Assembly (NCBI GenBank): GCA_035578905.1
Contig: JAQJVL010000688.1
Span: forward strand, 186,001 to 250,000
DNA from: Stictocephala bisonia
Taxonomy: Eukaryota > Arthropoda > Insecta > Hemiptera > Membracidae
Direction of reading: 5' to 3'
DNA: 64,000 bases
Below the pieces are notes generated by a model. The model ran no database searches. It was given only the letters and a program-made list of their open reading frames with translations, and was not told the DNA's origin. Shown piece by piece: positions 1-11,600 of this stretch. A program made the translations under genes and the position numbers. Position 1 is the first letter of the stretch. Each line of letters opens with the position of its first letter.

Positions 1-1772
1 TTATCTATGTGTAGACTATAATCACCAGTTGGGTATAGATTATATTCAACGATAAGTGTAGTATGTTTTCATCTTTTGAGTATGGATATATTTATCTATG
101 TGTAAACTATAATCACCAGTTGGGTATAAAATATATTCAACGATAAGTGTATTACGTTTTGATCTTTTGAGTAGAGATAATTTATCTATGTGTAGACTAT
201 AATCACCACTAGGGTATAGATTATATTCAACGATATTTGTGGTATGTTTTTATCTGTTGTGTACAGATATATTTATCTGGGTGTAGACTATAATCACCAG
301 TACGTTATAGATTATAGTCAACGATAATTGTATTATGTTTTGATCTTTTGAGTAGAAATATATTTCTCTATGTGTAGACTATAATCACCAGTAGGGTATA
401 GATTGTATTTAACGATAAGTGTAGTATGTTTTTATCTGTTGAGTATAGATATATTTATCTATGTTTAGACTATAATCACCAGTTGGGTATAAATTATATT
501 CAACGATAAGTGTATTATGTTTTCATATTTTGAATAGAGATATATTTATCTATGTGTAGACTATAATCACTAGTTGGGTATAGATTATATTCAACGATAA
601 TTGTAGTATGTTTTAATCTGTTGAGTACAGATATATTTATCTATGTGTATAGATTATTTATAATCATCAGTAGGGTATAGATTGTATTCAATGATAAGTG
701 TAGTATGTTTTCATCTTTTGAGTAGAGATATATTTATCTATGTGTATAGATAATTTATAATCATCAGTAGAGTATAGATTGTATTCAATTATAAGTGTAG
801 TATGTTTTCATCTTTTGAGTAGAGATATATTTATCTATGTGTATAGATTATTTATAATCATCAGTAGGGTATAGATTGTATTCAATGATAAGTGTAGTAT
901 GTTTTCATCTTTTGAGTAGAGATATATTTATCTATGTTTATAGATTATTTATAATCATCAGTTGGGTATAGATTAAATTCAATGATAAATGTAGTATGTT
1001 TTCATCTTTTGAGTAGAGATATATTTATCTATGTGTATAGTTATTTATAATCATCAGTAGGGTATACATAGATTATATTCAATGATAAGTGTAGTTTGTT
1101 TTTATCTTTTGAGTAGAGATATATTTATCTAATTTTATAAATTATTTATAATCTTCCGTAGGGTATATATTATATTCAATGATAAGTGTAGTATGTTTTC
1201 ATCTTTTGAGTAGAGATATATTTATCTATGTGTATAGATTATTTATAATCATCAGTTGGGTATAGATTAAATTCAATGATAAATGTAATATGTTTTCATC
1301 TTTTGAGTAGAGATATATTTATCTATGTGTATAGTTATTTATAATCATCAGTAGGGTATACATAGATTATATTCAATGATAAGTGTAGTTTGTTTTTATC
1401 TTTTGAGTAGAGATATATTTATCTAATTTTTAGACTGTAATCACCAGTTGGGAATATATTATATTCAACGATAAGTGTAGTATATTTTTATCTGTTGATT
1501 ATAGATATATTTATCTTTGTGTAGACTATAATCACCAGTTGGGTATAGATTATATTCAACGATAAGTGTAGTATGTTTTTATCTGTTGAGTATAGATATA
1601 TTTATCTATGTGTAGACTGTAATCACCAGTTGGGTATAGTTTATATTCAACGATAAGTGTAGTATGTTTTTATCCGTTGAGTATAGATATATTTATCTAT
1701 GTGTAGACTGTAATCACCGGTCGGGTATAAGTTATATTCAACGATAAGTGTATTATGTTTTTATCTGATGAT
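1..1772. repeat. 91-bp minisatellite array
   Basis: About 19 tandem copies of a unit near 91 bp, each containing TTTATCTATGTGTAGACTA, a CACCAGTTGGGTATAGA block and an ATCTTTTGAGTAGAGATATA block. The array is cut by the left window edge, so its full length is unknown. Units between about 640 and 1425 are a variant class with an ATAGATTATTTATAATCATCAG block (slightly longer). A three-unit segment repeats at 1021 and 1315, an offset of 294 bp, so there is local higher-order structure. No coding signal. Confidence 0.95.
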
Positions 1773-2635
1773 TATGGAATGTATTTAAACGATTTTATAC
1801 TTATATTACATTTTAAAAATTAATATTTTACAGGAATTCAGTATATGAATGTGGAGAACAAGTTAAGGGATAGTGAAGTACATACTATAATTTAATGTTG
1901 TAACATTAAATAACTGTAGCTATTTAATAGATTTATTTAAGTTAGAATATTTAAATTTGTGATGTATGAGTAATTAGAATTATATTACTCTATTAATCAA
2001 GAATATGACATCGATTAAAATTTAAATATTTTAATTCTACACATAATATTTGAAAAAGTGTCATAATACACAAAGGAACCATTAATATTTAGCATATACA
2101 TACAGTCCTTTAGAAATGAGCAAGTAATGTTTTAATTTACATGAGGAATAGTTTATAACTTATTATTTCGAGTAAAAAAGAAAATATTCTTAAATAATTA
2201 CAAAGAAATAACTTTTTAGTTTACTAGAGTTAAAAAAAATAAGTACAAAAATAGTATTTTATAAACGAACATATCTTTATGATCAGCGTGAAGGTAAAAT
2301 TCCCCAAGGTTCAACAGCTCTCTTAAATTGCTACCATTTCATATTTCAGACTTAAAATATGTATTCAACTTTTCCAATAACTCTTTGTACGTAATCCTCA
2401 ACTCTAATAATGTGGCCAAAGCTTGCTCATGGTTTACAGTGTTACAAATAACATATAGTATAGTAACGGTGGTTTTGTACTTCTTTATTTAATGTTATCT
2501 AACGAACTTTTAAGTGTACTATTTTGTGATTCAGACAAGGTTTTAAAAATTATGAAATGGGGTTGAATATAGTTTATCAATGTTTTTAACAAATCAAGAC
2601 GATAAGATGATAACGTGAGTGTACAAGTCTCACCT
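1773..2635. other. AT-rich sequence, nothing recognised
   Basis: No open frame of note, no repeat I can match elsewhere in the window, and no mobile-element termini. It separates the 91-bp array from a short GGGTGGG-rich minisatellite fragment. Confidence 0.6.
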
Positions 2636-2770
2636 TCACTACCATCCCTACTGTAGTGCATGGAAGGGCAGGTGGGCCATCATTGTACGTTTGTAGATGG
2701 GTGGGTGGGTCAATACTTTACACGTTGGTTGGGTGAGCCGTGGGGTCAATACCACCACACACGTATTATG
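2636..2770. repeat. GGGTGGG-type minisatellite fragment
   Basis: Degenerate copies of a 35-40 bp G-rich motif (TGGGTGGGTGGGTCAATAC followed by an ACACGT core). The same motif recurs at 20527, 22070, 27770, 28690, 28925, 32905, 40010, 51691 and 55398, in both orientations. Confidence 0.7.
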
Positions 2771-3486
2771 ACGCTATTATAACAAGTTAATAAGTAAATA
2801 GTCTTCAGCCAAGCTAAGAAAATATGTTTAAAAAAACTAAAAAACTAGTTTTTTAACTGTAACAGTTCCATAACAAATACAAAACTTCTCTAACTAGGAA
2901 TTTATCGAGGGGTTTATTCAGCCATTCTTAAGGAGGCTGTTTCCCATAATGCCCAGCCACTACTGGGAAAGTTAACAGCCCTATATAGACTTATGTCAGC
3001 GGGCTAAAACATGCTGTTCTATTCCAAATATAGGATTTGTAGGACCTTTTCCACTACCACTAACTTTTCCTTTATTTACGGAAAAATCGTTATTTACCTA
3101 ATTTTTTTATCGCATTCACGGATAGGTTAGGTCGAGTGGCTACTAAAGTTGATCACAAAATGGTAAATTCAGTGATTGACTTACCACCGAATGCGCTCTC
3201 CGTGTGTAAGATCTTGGAAAGCGATAAGATATGGCCAGCGATAGCGGATATGGAATACACCACAGTGGACGTAAAACTGATTGGGGAACAGTTTTTAGAG
3301 TAATAGAATATTTATCAAGTGATAGTGAATAAACGGAAAAGATCTGGTTTGTAATTATAATTAAAATAAGCTGTAGTGAACACGGTATGGCTATTAGAGA
3401 TACAATAAAATGAGTCATAACACATTTTGAGAAGGATCAGCTGATAACCACCGGCTGTTCATTTGTCATTGGGCTATTAATTAATG
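2771..3486. other. Unassigned sequence holding a dispersed 28-bp match
   Basis: Positions 2996-3023 match 38620-38647 perfectly in the opposite orientation (28 bp, centred on GCGGGCTAAAACATGCTG), with weaker similarity on one side. This suggests two copies of an old interspersed repeat. I see nothing else in the stretch. Confidence 0.5.
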
Positions 3487-3645
3487 ACACTTTCTCAGGA
3501 ATTAATTGTCGGCCTCAGTTTGTAACAATGACTACATTCGATCATCTACACTCATCACACTCATTCGAAATCCATATTCGCCCATATCTTGACGATCGGC
3601 GTCTTATGAATAAATAAATAAATAAATAAAAATAAATAAATATTA
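3487..3645 (+). repeat. SINE-like family, 5'-truncated copy with AATAAA tail
   Basis: It contains the CATCTACACTCATCACACTC block and the CGATCGGCGTC end block shared with copies at 15040, 32240, 38876, 53205 and 62252. It ends in a GAATAAATAAATAAATA tail. Loss of the 5' half with retention of a simple-repeat tail is typical of target-primed reverse transcription. Confidence 0.7.
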
Positions 3646-4483
3646 AAATGCACACTAATTTTACTTTAAAATATTGCTATTTTCTCTCTCACCAATATAT
3701 TACATCATTTAAAACTCGAGTATACACGCTCAACGCCTGCATTATTTTTAGTGCAACTACACTAAAGAAGTGTGGTTTTGCAGATCGTCGTATTCAGGCG
3801 CTTATATATCCGGGAGAATATCAATTCAATACTATCCTTGAAATCTGCCACCAATGTAATACAAACATTGTTTACTCACGAAAAGGTTATACCTTTTTAT
3901 ATGTGCATCCTTTTAAAAGGAAATAATACCGTACTTCCGGAATCGGAACTTAACATATCAAAATATTTTTATTAACTTATTCCTACAATCGTCAATACAT
4001 TTACAATTTGTTTATATATTTTAGTCTCACAATATTTGAAACGATAAGAAGTTGTTGAGTAATTTGTTAAATAAAAATATAAAAGATAATAACATATTTT
4101 GTTAGAACTAACAACCTAATAACTAAAAACTTACCGTCGGCGCAGAAATTATGCGCACACGAATTTAAGCTTATTTCCTATGGACCTAAGAGAGCTATGA
4201 AAACTCCAATCACACCATTGTTTTTCGCATGCATTATGACATATGCATTTAAAATTTTTAATAATTTTGATTCTTGTTAGAATAAAAAAAGTACCGTAAT
4301 TATAACTAGTTTTCCTACACGTGGTCTGTTATATCTCTTAATTGATGTAGATATAAGATAAATATAAATAAAAATCAAGGAACAACTGTTCATACAAGGC
4401 TTCTTTCTGGTAGATGAAAGTACACAGTAACTAACATGATTTTGTAGTTGTGGTGTGGAAGTGTGTAGTTGGGACTATAATAT
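3646..4483. other. AT-rich sequence, nothing recognised
   Basis: Two overlapping frames of 67 and 92 codons lie here, but they show no recognisable domain, no convincing splice sites and an AT-driven composition. I treat them as chance open frames. Confidence 0.5.
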
Positions 4484-5140
4484 AAACTATATTTAGTTTA
4501 CAAGTGATGCATAGTACAAGCATGAATGTTGCACATCACGATTGTCACTTCCATGCGTTAGCTCCCAAATGTATCGTCGACTTATCATGTAATTGACAAC
4601 CTTTCCGCATAGAGCAGATTCCAGCTCGGACTACAGTAGAAAACTATATTCAGTTTACAAGTGATGCATAGTATAAGCATGAATGTTGTACATCACGACT
4701 GTCACTTCCATGGGCTAGCTCCCAAACTTATCGTCGACTTATCGTGTAATTGACAACCTTTCCGCAGAGTGCAGATTCCAGCTCGGACTACAGTAGAAAA
4801 CTATATTTAGTTTACATGTGATGCATAGTACATGCATGAATGTCATTTCCATCATGACTGTCACTTCCTTGGGCTAGCTCCCAAACATCGACTTATCGTG
4901 TCGTTGACAACCATTCCGCAGAGTTCAGATTCAACTCGGACTACAGTAGAAAACTATATTCAGTTTATATGTGATGCATAGTATAAGCATGAATGCTGTA
5001 CATCACGACTGTCACTTCCATGGGCTAGCTCCCAAACGTCGACTTATCGTGTCATTGACAACCATTCCACAGAGTGCAGATTTCGTAAAAAACAAGTGAT
5101 GCACGGCAATAGCATGAATGTTGTACATCACGACTGCATC
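4484..5140. repeat. 157-bp tandem repeat, four copies plus a truncated fifth
   Basis: Unit starts (AAACTATATT...) are at 4484, 4641, 4798 and 4951, giving spacings of 157, 157 and 153 bp. A partial fifth copy runs from about 5085. Each unit has GTGATGCATAGTA, ACATCACGACTGTCACTTCC, GGGCTAGCTCCCAAAC and ATCGTGTAATTGACAACC blocks. There is no open frame across units. Confidence 0.9.
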
Positions 5141-6207
5141 TTTCTCGCCAGTCTTCTTGTTGCATGAAATTCCATTCTGTTAACTGCACTGGAGTTTAAG
5201 CTGTTTAACAACAAAATGTATCATATAGAGAGGAATTGTTTTTACATAGTGTTTTTATCTCTTAAATTAGAAGTGTGGTTCTTTTCGTGTGTAAAACGAA
5301 AAAGTTATACAGTTTTATCCGCTATAGGTAATTCATTTTAGATTTATAAATATGTAGATTTTCTGTCATTTATAATATAAGTTTAAACGTGAAATGATTT
5401 TCAATAAAGAAGTTAGACATAAAATTGGAAAAATGTTGTTGACTCCCCTTTAGCATAATTGGACATCTATTGCATTCATAAAGTATGCGATGGAGCAACC
5501 TTCTGTTTACTACCCTTGGAAGGATGTACAATAAAGTGAGCTATAATCGTATTTCATGCTACGAAAAATGAAACACTTTGATAATTTATTATTTCTCTGT
5601 ATTTTTATTTTAGTTTCTAGTTGATAGAACGTATTAATAGTTGGGTATACGAATCTCTTCTTTAAACTATGTACACAATTTCAGATGGGGTTTTCATTAT
5701 CTTTCTTATGAATTTAAACTAATTGCCCAATATTAAGTAAGTTTGTACTGTTATTACTACTTTATATGAGGTAAAATTAGTAAAAAGTTATATATTATTA
5801 TTGTATAAAATGAACAACGAGCACATTATGTTAATTGAGAGTAAAAGATAAATCAAAACGCGTCTTTGTTCAAAATACTATAATGGCAACGCAAAATACT
5901 AATCAAGATGGATATAATTATTTAAAATTTGACTGATCCATAGCAGTGACTTAGTCATTGCCTATATATCCTACTTGCCTTAAGATCTCGTCATCTAACA
6001 AGAGGTAAATATTTAAACTTAAATTAAAATAATTTTTGGATTTTTAGAAATTTGTTGGCATAGTATTAAACGCCGTGTATACCCTTATTTAACAAAGTCA
6101 TATGACCATTGAAAATTAAGTTAAAATTACACTTTTGTACTTTGAAATAAAAATGAGAATCAATCAAACAAAAAAATTTTGTTTATGGTGGTTGGGTAGT
6201 TTAATCA

Positions 6208-6285
6208 TGACTGGGTGAGTAGCCGAGTGGTTTGGCAACTCTTTGACGAGTGTCATTCGAGTGGTTTAACTCTCCGACTTAGAGA
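6208..6285 (+). repeat. tRNA-like SINE head (possible)
   Basis: The text GAGTAGCCGAGTGGTTTGGC resembles a D-arm/A-box of a Leu or Ser tRNA. No acceptable T-arm or acceptor stem follows, so this is not an intact tRNA gene. It may be the head of a SINE or a tRNA pseudogene. Confidence 0.35.
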
Positions 6286-8230
6286 TAAGAATTGGTAAAC
6301 TAGTATATTTAGTAACATTGATAGTACGAAAGTTTGGTTGTAACTGTTATTCGATTCATAGCATCAACTTCTGGAATATGTATTTAGGATAGACGACAAG
6401 GCATTGTTTGATAACGATTCCAACACGTTCAATAAGAATACTGAATTTATTTACTCTCTAATAAATAAATTGTTAGATAAGTAAATTAATTAACTTTTTT
6501 TACCATTTCTATCTAAGAATAAAGGACACAGATTTTTAAATACCATGCTTAAATAAAAAGTGAGTAGTTTTCTGGTCTTTGGCAAATCACGCATTTTAAA
6601 ACTTTCATAATGAAGCTTGTATTTGTTTAGAAACTCACTCTCACTACGTTCAACATCAAACTATTGTTATTGAAGCATTTGTCAAAACAATTCTTAAGCC
6701 GTAAATCTCCTTTATTAAAGTTTTTGAAATTGAAATTAGACTTCTTATAGACAACTTTGATCTTTCTAAACTATCATAATCTCTCTAAAATCCTAATATA
6801 AATCATTTGTTTCTACTTGATTTAAAAGTTATTCAAAATGAACGCATGAATTGATTATATAAGCCATTAATACGTCGATATCTTATCAGCGTGCTCCATC
6901 ATGATTGGATCGAGGAAAAGCAAGATGAATCCTTAGTCGTGATTCAAAATGGTGGAGGAGGTCTGCACAAATAAATTGAATCCAACGTTGATGAGGGGCG
7001 GCGTGAACTCAGCGAGTTACGATGGAGGAGAGGCCGTGACCTGGGCTTAATGTCTTCATTGTGTGCGGTGCCTGGAGCTGGACGGTTGACCTTGACCAAG
7101 GTCAGTCCTTAAGTGTGAATAAGTATGGGACATCACTGGTTTATGCAGAAGTTTTATATTGATTTAGACAGTGATTAAGTATGAAAAGAGGACAGTGGCT
7201 TTGACTGGAAGGTTCCGTGGTTATCGTGAGATAAAGGCGTCAAGCAACATTGGGTGTGGTTGTTCCTTGGATGGGTGTGATGTGAGCGTTCACTTCCTTG
7301 AACGCAGCCCACCTGCCCAGTCACAGAGGTGGTTCGAAAGTAACCTTTAAGCCGTTAAGCCAAGTTAAGTATTAGAGAGGGCTTATTAGCTCTAGCTTAG
7401 CCTGGTAATATAAGACATCCTTTAAATTTTAGAGCTGTATTAAAAAATAAGATGTTGCGATACATAAATATATTGAACATGTTCTGAACTTCTGAAAATT
7501 GAATCCATGAAGTATGTTGACCTTATCTAGGGTTATATTTGGAAAGTTGGGTTCTCGGGAACGTTAAATGTATGAGTAATAAAAATGGGAAAATGAAATT
7601 TATAGACAGAAAAATAACAAAAAAGCCAAACAATAGTGTTTAAGTTAATAAAAACAAATGACGCTTAAATTTTCTTTGGGTTGTAAAATGTTGAAATAAG
7701 TTTTAAATTTAATTTATAGATTAGTTTTACATTTGTAATGTTTAAGGTATTTGTGGGTTTCATTTTGAACCAACAAGAATATTTAGCGTCTGTATTATTG
7801 TTTAGTGGGAGGGTTAAAGTAATAATACATCAAAACCCAAGAACATTGTGAATACTAAGCTGATATCTGAATATAGTTATGGCATAATTGTATTTATAAT
7901 AGGTTCTATAGAGGATTCTCGATTTTGATGATTTACTCTTGGTGCAGTTTTTAGTTAAGGACTTTAACATTTTATTTGTGTATGTCATATACATAATATT
8001 ACAGTTACCAGATTAGACAATAGAACTAAACTTATTATTTGAGTCAAAAGACAAAAATAAAATACAGTGAGCACGTTTCCATGTATTTTATTACTTTAGT
8101 ATTTTTGTTTTTCTACGACAGTCACATTTTATACGTAAATGTTTTATATACGCATATTTTTATATGCATTTACATAAACGTTGTTAAGGGATAGTAACCC
8201 CTTTACAAACTATTAAGTGGACTTCTCGAT

Positions 8231-8284
8231 AATTCAATCCGGAACCTTCTGCATTGGAAGCAGAAGTGCTAACTACTAAGCTTG
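8231..8284 (-). repeat. tRNA-like SINE head
   Basis: On the - strand it reads AGTAGTTAGCACTTCTGC, then a loop, then GCAGAAGGTTCCGG. It forms a clean anticodon-like stem (TTCTGC/GCAGAA) but has a decayed T-arm and no acceptor stem. It shares GTTAGCACTTCTGC with 50861, which points to a tRNA-derived SINE family rather than a functional tRNA. Confidence 0.5.
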
Positions 8285-8347
8285 CAAAAGAAAATATGTG
8301 CTATAAGCCAATACCGAAAGCTATCATGTTTTTAACTGTGACAAGAA

Positions 8348-8606
8348 AGTATATTTATTTTAGTTTTCAGAACGTTGAACTAAATTTTATTTACGCTAGT
8401 TGTATAATAGAAAGAAACAAATGGTAAATTTGTCTTCCTTTTTTCCTTAAAAAGATCTCTTATATCATACAATATATTTAATTTCTTCTATAAAGAGATC
8501 TTTTTAAGGAAAAAAGGAAGGCAAATTGACCATTTGTTTCTTTCTATGATACAACAAGCGAAGATAAAATTTCGTTCAACATTTTGAAAACTAAAATAAA
8601 TATACT
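8348..8606. repeat. Long imperfect inverted repeat (hairpin element)
   Basis: The left arm (8348-8461) and right arm (8491-8606) are reverse complements over about 114 bp with scattered mismatches, separated by a loop of about 29 bp. Matching blocks include AGTATATTTATTTTAGTTTT, AGAAAGAAACAAATGG and CCTTTTTTCCTTAAAAAGAT. It could be a foldback or palindromic MITE, or a hairpin RNA locus. There is no coding potential. Confidence 0.9.
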
Positions 8607-11600
8607 TAATTTATTATTCCTAGCGTTTCCTTAAAAAAATATATAATTAATTATGTTTTTAATTTCCCACCAATAAAATACATGCTTTTTTGCTTGCACA
8701 CTCCTTAAATACATTCCTCACACAGTACCCTGAGCACGCTCTCCTGGGTCATCAACTCCTCGACATCAACAAGGTGTTTGGCACCCGAGATGAAGCCATC
8801 AAAAGTGTCAGCCATGGGAACCCGATTAACACGCGTGTCCACGGAGCGTTACTCTCTGGGAGATGCGTGAAATCACTTTGTGAGCCGAGAGGCCAAAAAC
8901 TCATCTGATTGGGCTCGGTCCGCTCCACGGCAAGCTCAAAGAAGGTTTTGTGATGGTGACTACGTCGTCCGTATGGTGGGAAGAGCGGTAGGAAATTACC
9001 TCTTCGTCTGGTTATTGAGAACTAATCAGTTTGTTGAACAGCGTCTGTAGATCATCCAATTTAGAATGTAATGAGATCTACTATTATTGAAATTACCTTA
9101 TCAAAATATAGAAACCTTTAAGGACATACTTGTAATAACGTAAGGCGTGCATAGACCAAGGACGTCTTGGTGACTTTTTAAATATTAAAGTTGCAGCGAC
9201 AAAACTTTGAAAAAAGTTCCCCAACATAAAAAATTACATACATTTGGTGATGTCTTCAAGGAGGTGGTCCTCTAGGAGTTAGTACACAGAGTTGAGAGTA
9301 TGATTGGCTCGAGTTATAATGGAATCAACAATATGTTTTAGTAGAATAAAAAGCCGAAAAGCCTAAAATAAACATAAAACTAACTCGAAAATGGCAAGTT
9401 AGAAGTCATTTTTAAATATTAATCAAATATAAGTCTCTGGAAGATGATTATATATTTACAGACCAAACTAGAGACAATAATAATAAGTTAACGTCATTCG
9501 TATTATCATAACTTAATGTTATTATAGTTAAGCTTAAACCACTCGAAAGTTAATGGGAAAAAAGGTAACAATTTAAAACCAAGCAAACTTTGCCTAGCAC
9601 ATTAAAAAAAAAAAAAAAAATTATTTCCCACTTAGTTTCGGATTCATGACATTTTGTTACCATTGATTTTATATTACACAGATTTGTCATTCATGGTTAG
9701 GTTTAGTGTCTCAAATTATCAGCTGTTTTGTGGTTCATTGTGGAGCTTTAGTTCCATGTAAACGTAATATAGATTAAACCAGATGTCGTAGCAAACCTTG
9801 ATTAATTGTAATAGATTAACCACCGGCAAAAATCTATTACATTTAATATCTATTTGTAAGTAATAATAGAATCAAGGGTTTTACTTCAGTGAATCGTTAA
9901 TTTAGCTCAAAATTAAACCATACTCACATATAAAATGTTCTACTGACTCCAAGTGGACCGTCTCCCGACTGAGGTACCACATCAGTGAATAGTTACGTCA
10001 GAGATCTTTGTTCCACCGTTTGGTACTGCGACTTTCATCAGAAGGTTGTTAGGGCACCTGTGAATGTTTAGAACATCATGATCCTTAGGTTGTAAGGAGT
10101 AGTTATCTATAAGTAGGAATATTTGTAAGGTTGTAAGTAAGATAACTATCTCTTACATGTAAATCTATAAAAAGTAATACAGTATAATCTAACACAACAA
10201 TTACTTCAAATAAGAAGCTAACATACTTTTCAACAATATTTTATTTAAGACAGGAATGAAAAAAATTGTAAGAATTATTGTTTTTTAATCTGCTACTTGC
10301 AAGAAGGAGCGTAAAGCTAATATTTGAAGAGGCTGGTGAAAAAGGACAATCATCATTAGAATATAACATTTTTGTTTCCATTGTGTCACTATTATTCTCA
10401 ATTCTGGCTTGTTAAGGGACCATTGTAAATCTGATTAATTATTATCACTTTACAATCAATAAATTTTGTATTAAGTAAATTGCTGTCACTATTTTATTTT
10501 ATGAGTGTTTATTTAATGCTTGAACATATCAGTCGAACGGTTTCTTTCAAATGTGTTTTTCATGTTGTATTATTTGATTTATTTTCGTTGCTTACTTTTA
10601 AAACGCACAATCACTCCATTTTCGGAATAAAACTGGTCTGAGTCTACATGTTCTAGAGTTAAAATACGCACAAAGAGTTCGGTACTCGATTGGAGTCGCT
10701 CTTCATGCAATTTATTGAAATAGAATTCTATTGTAAGGCATGCAAGGTGACTTGAGGGATTAACTCTAATGCAGATCCAAGAGACATCTTAAAATCTTCA
10801 AATAGATTATTTTAAGAATATTTCAATGTAGATGAATTCACCCTAAACACTTGGTATTTAGCTGATTGATGTAAGACTACATTGAAGGGGTGTAAAAACA
10901 TTACTTCCATTCAAGTCAAAGTAGAGTGGTAAAATTGTATTTAAATTATTGAAATAAGACGTTACAAAATAAATGTAATAGTATAAATAAATCAAATTAA
11001 GTAATAAAAGTAATTTAATAAGCAAATCTAGCCTTTGAGAAAACTAATTTACCAATAACCTAAAATTTTAATTAATTTAATTTAAATTGTAAACAAAAGT
11101 AACCAAATTACGCCTACTATATTTCATAAATATTTACTGTAAAAATATCAGCCAAAATTTAACTGCTACTTTGTTTGTTTTTTAAACTTTACAATTTGGA
11201 TACATCTTGTTTTTAAGACTGTAAAATCTACTTCTTATGAGTACATTAAATTGTTTTACTGACTATAATAAGCCCTATCTGCTTACTTGTAAAGCAACTT
11301 AAAAATAATGCGTAGCAACGAAAAGTAGATCTTCTCTTTTACTTTCATGCACGTCACACCATTCTTTCATCCTAAACACTGTTTCATAAATGTTGTACAC
11401 TTCGACTTTGCCAATCTGCATAATTGCATGGTGAAGCTGTGGGATTGAGCTGTACCTAGAGTTGGCAGGTAGGTATTACAGCTGTGCCGAAACTAGAGGC
11501 ACTCGCCTACGCCAGTCACGAACCGCCATGCGGGGGCTTTGGGCGGGAGTTGCTAATATCTGCAATAAATATCGGCCAGTCAAGGGTCAAACAGATTCAT

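Larger units (their letters stand above)
5141..8347. other. Intergenic sequence with two tRNA-like fragments
   Basis: Mostly AT-rich. A more GC-rich patch at about 6880-7390 has no long open frame and no similarity I recognise. tRNA-like fragments at 6208 and 8231 are listed separately. No supported gene. Confidence 0.5.
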
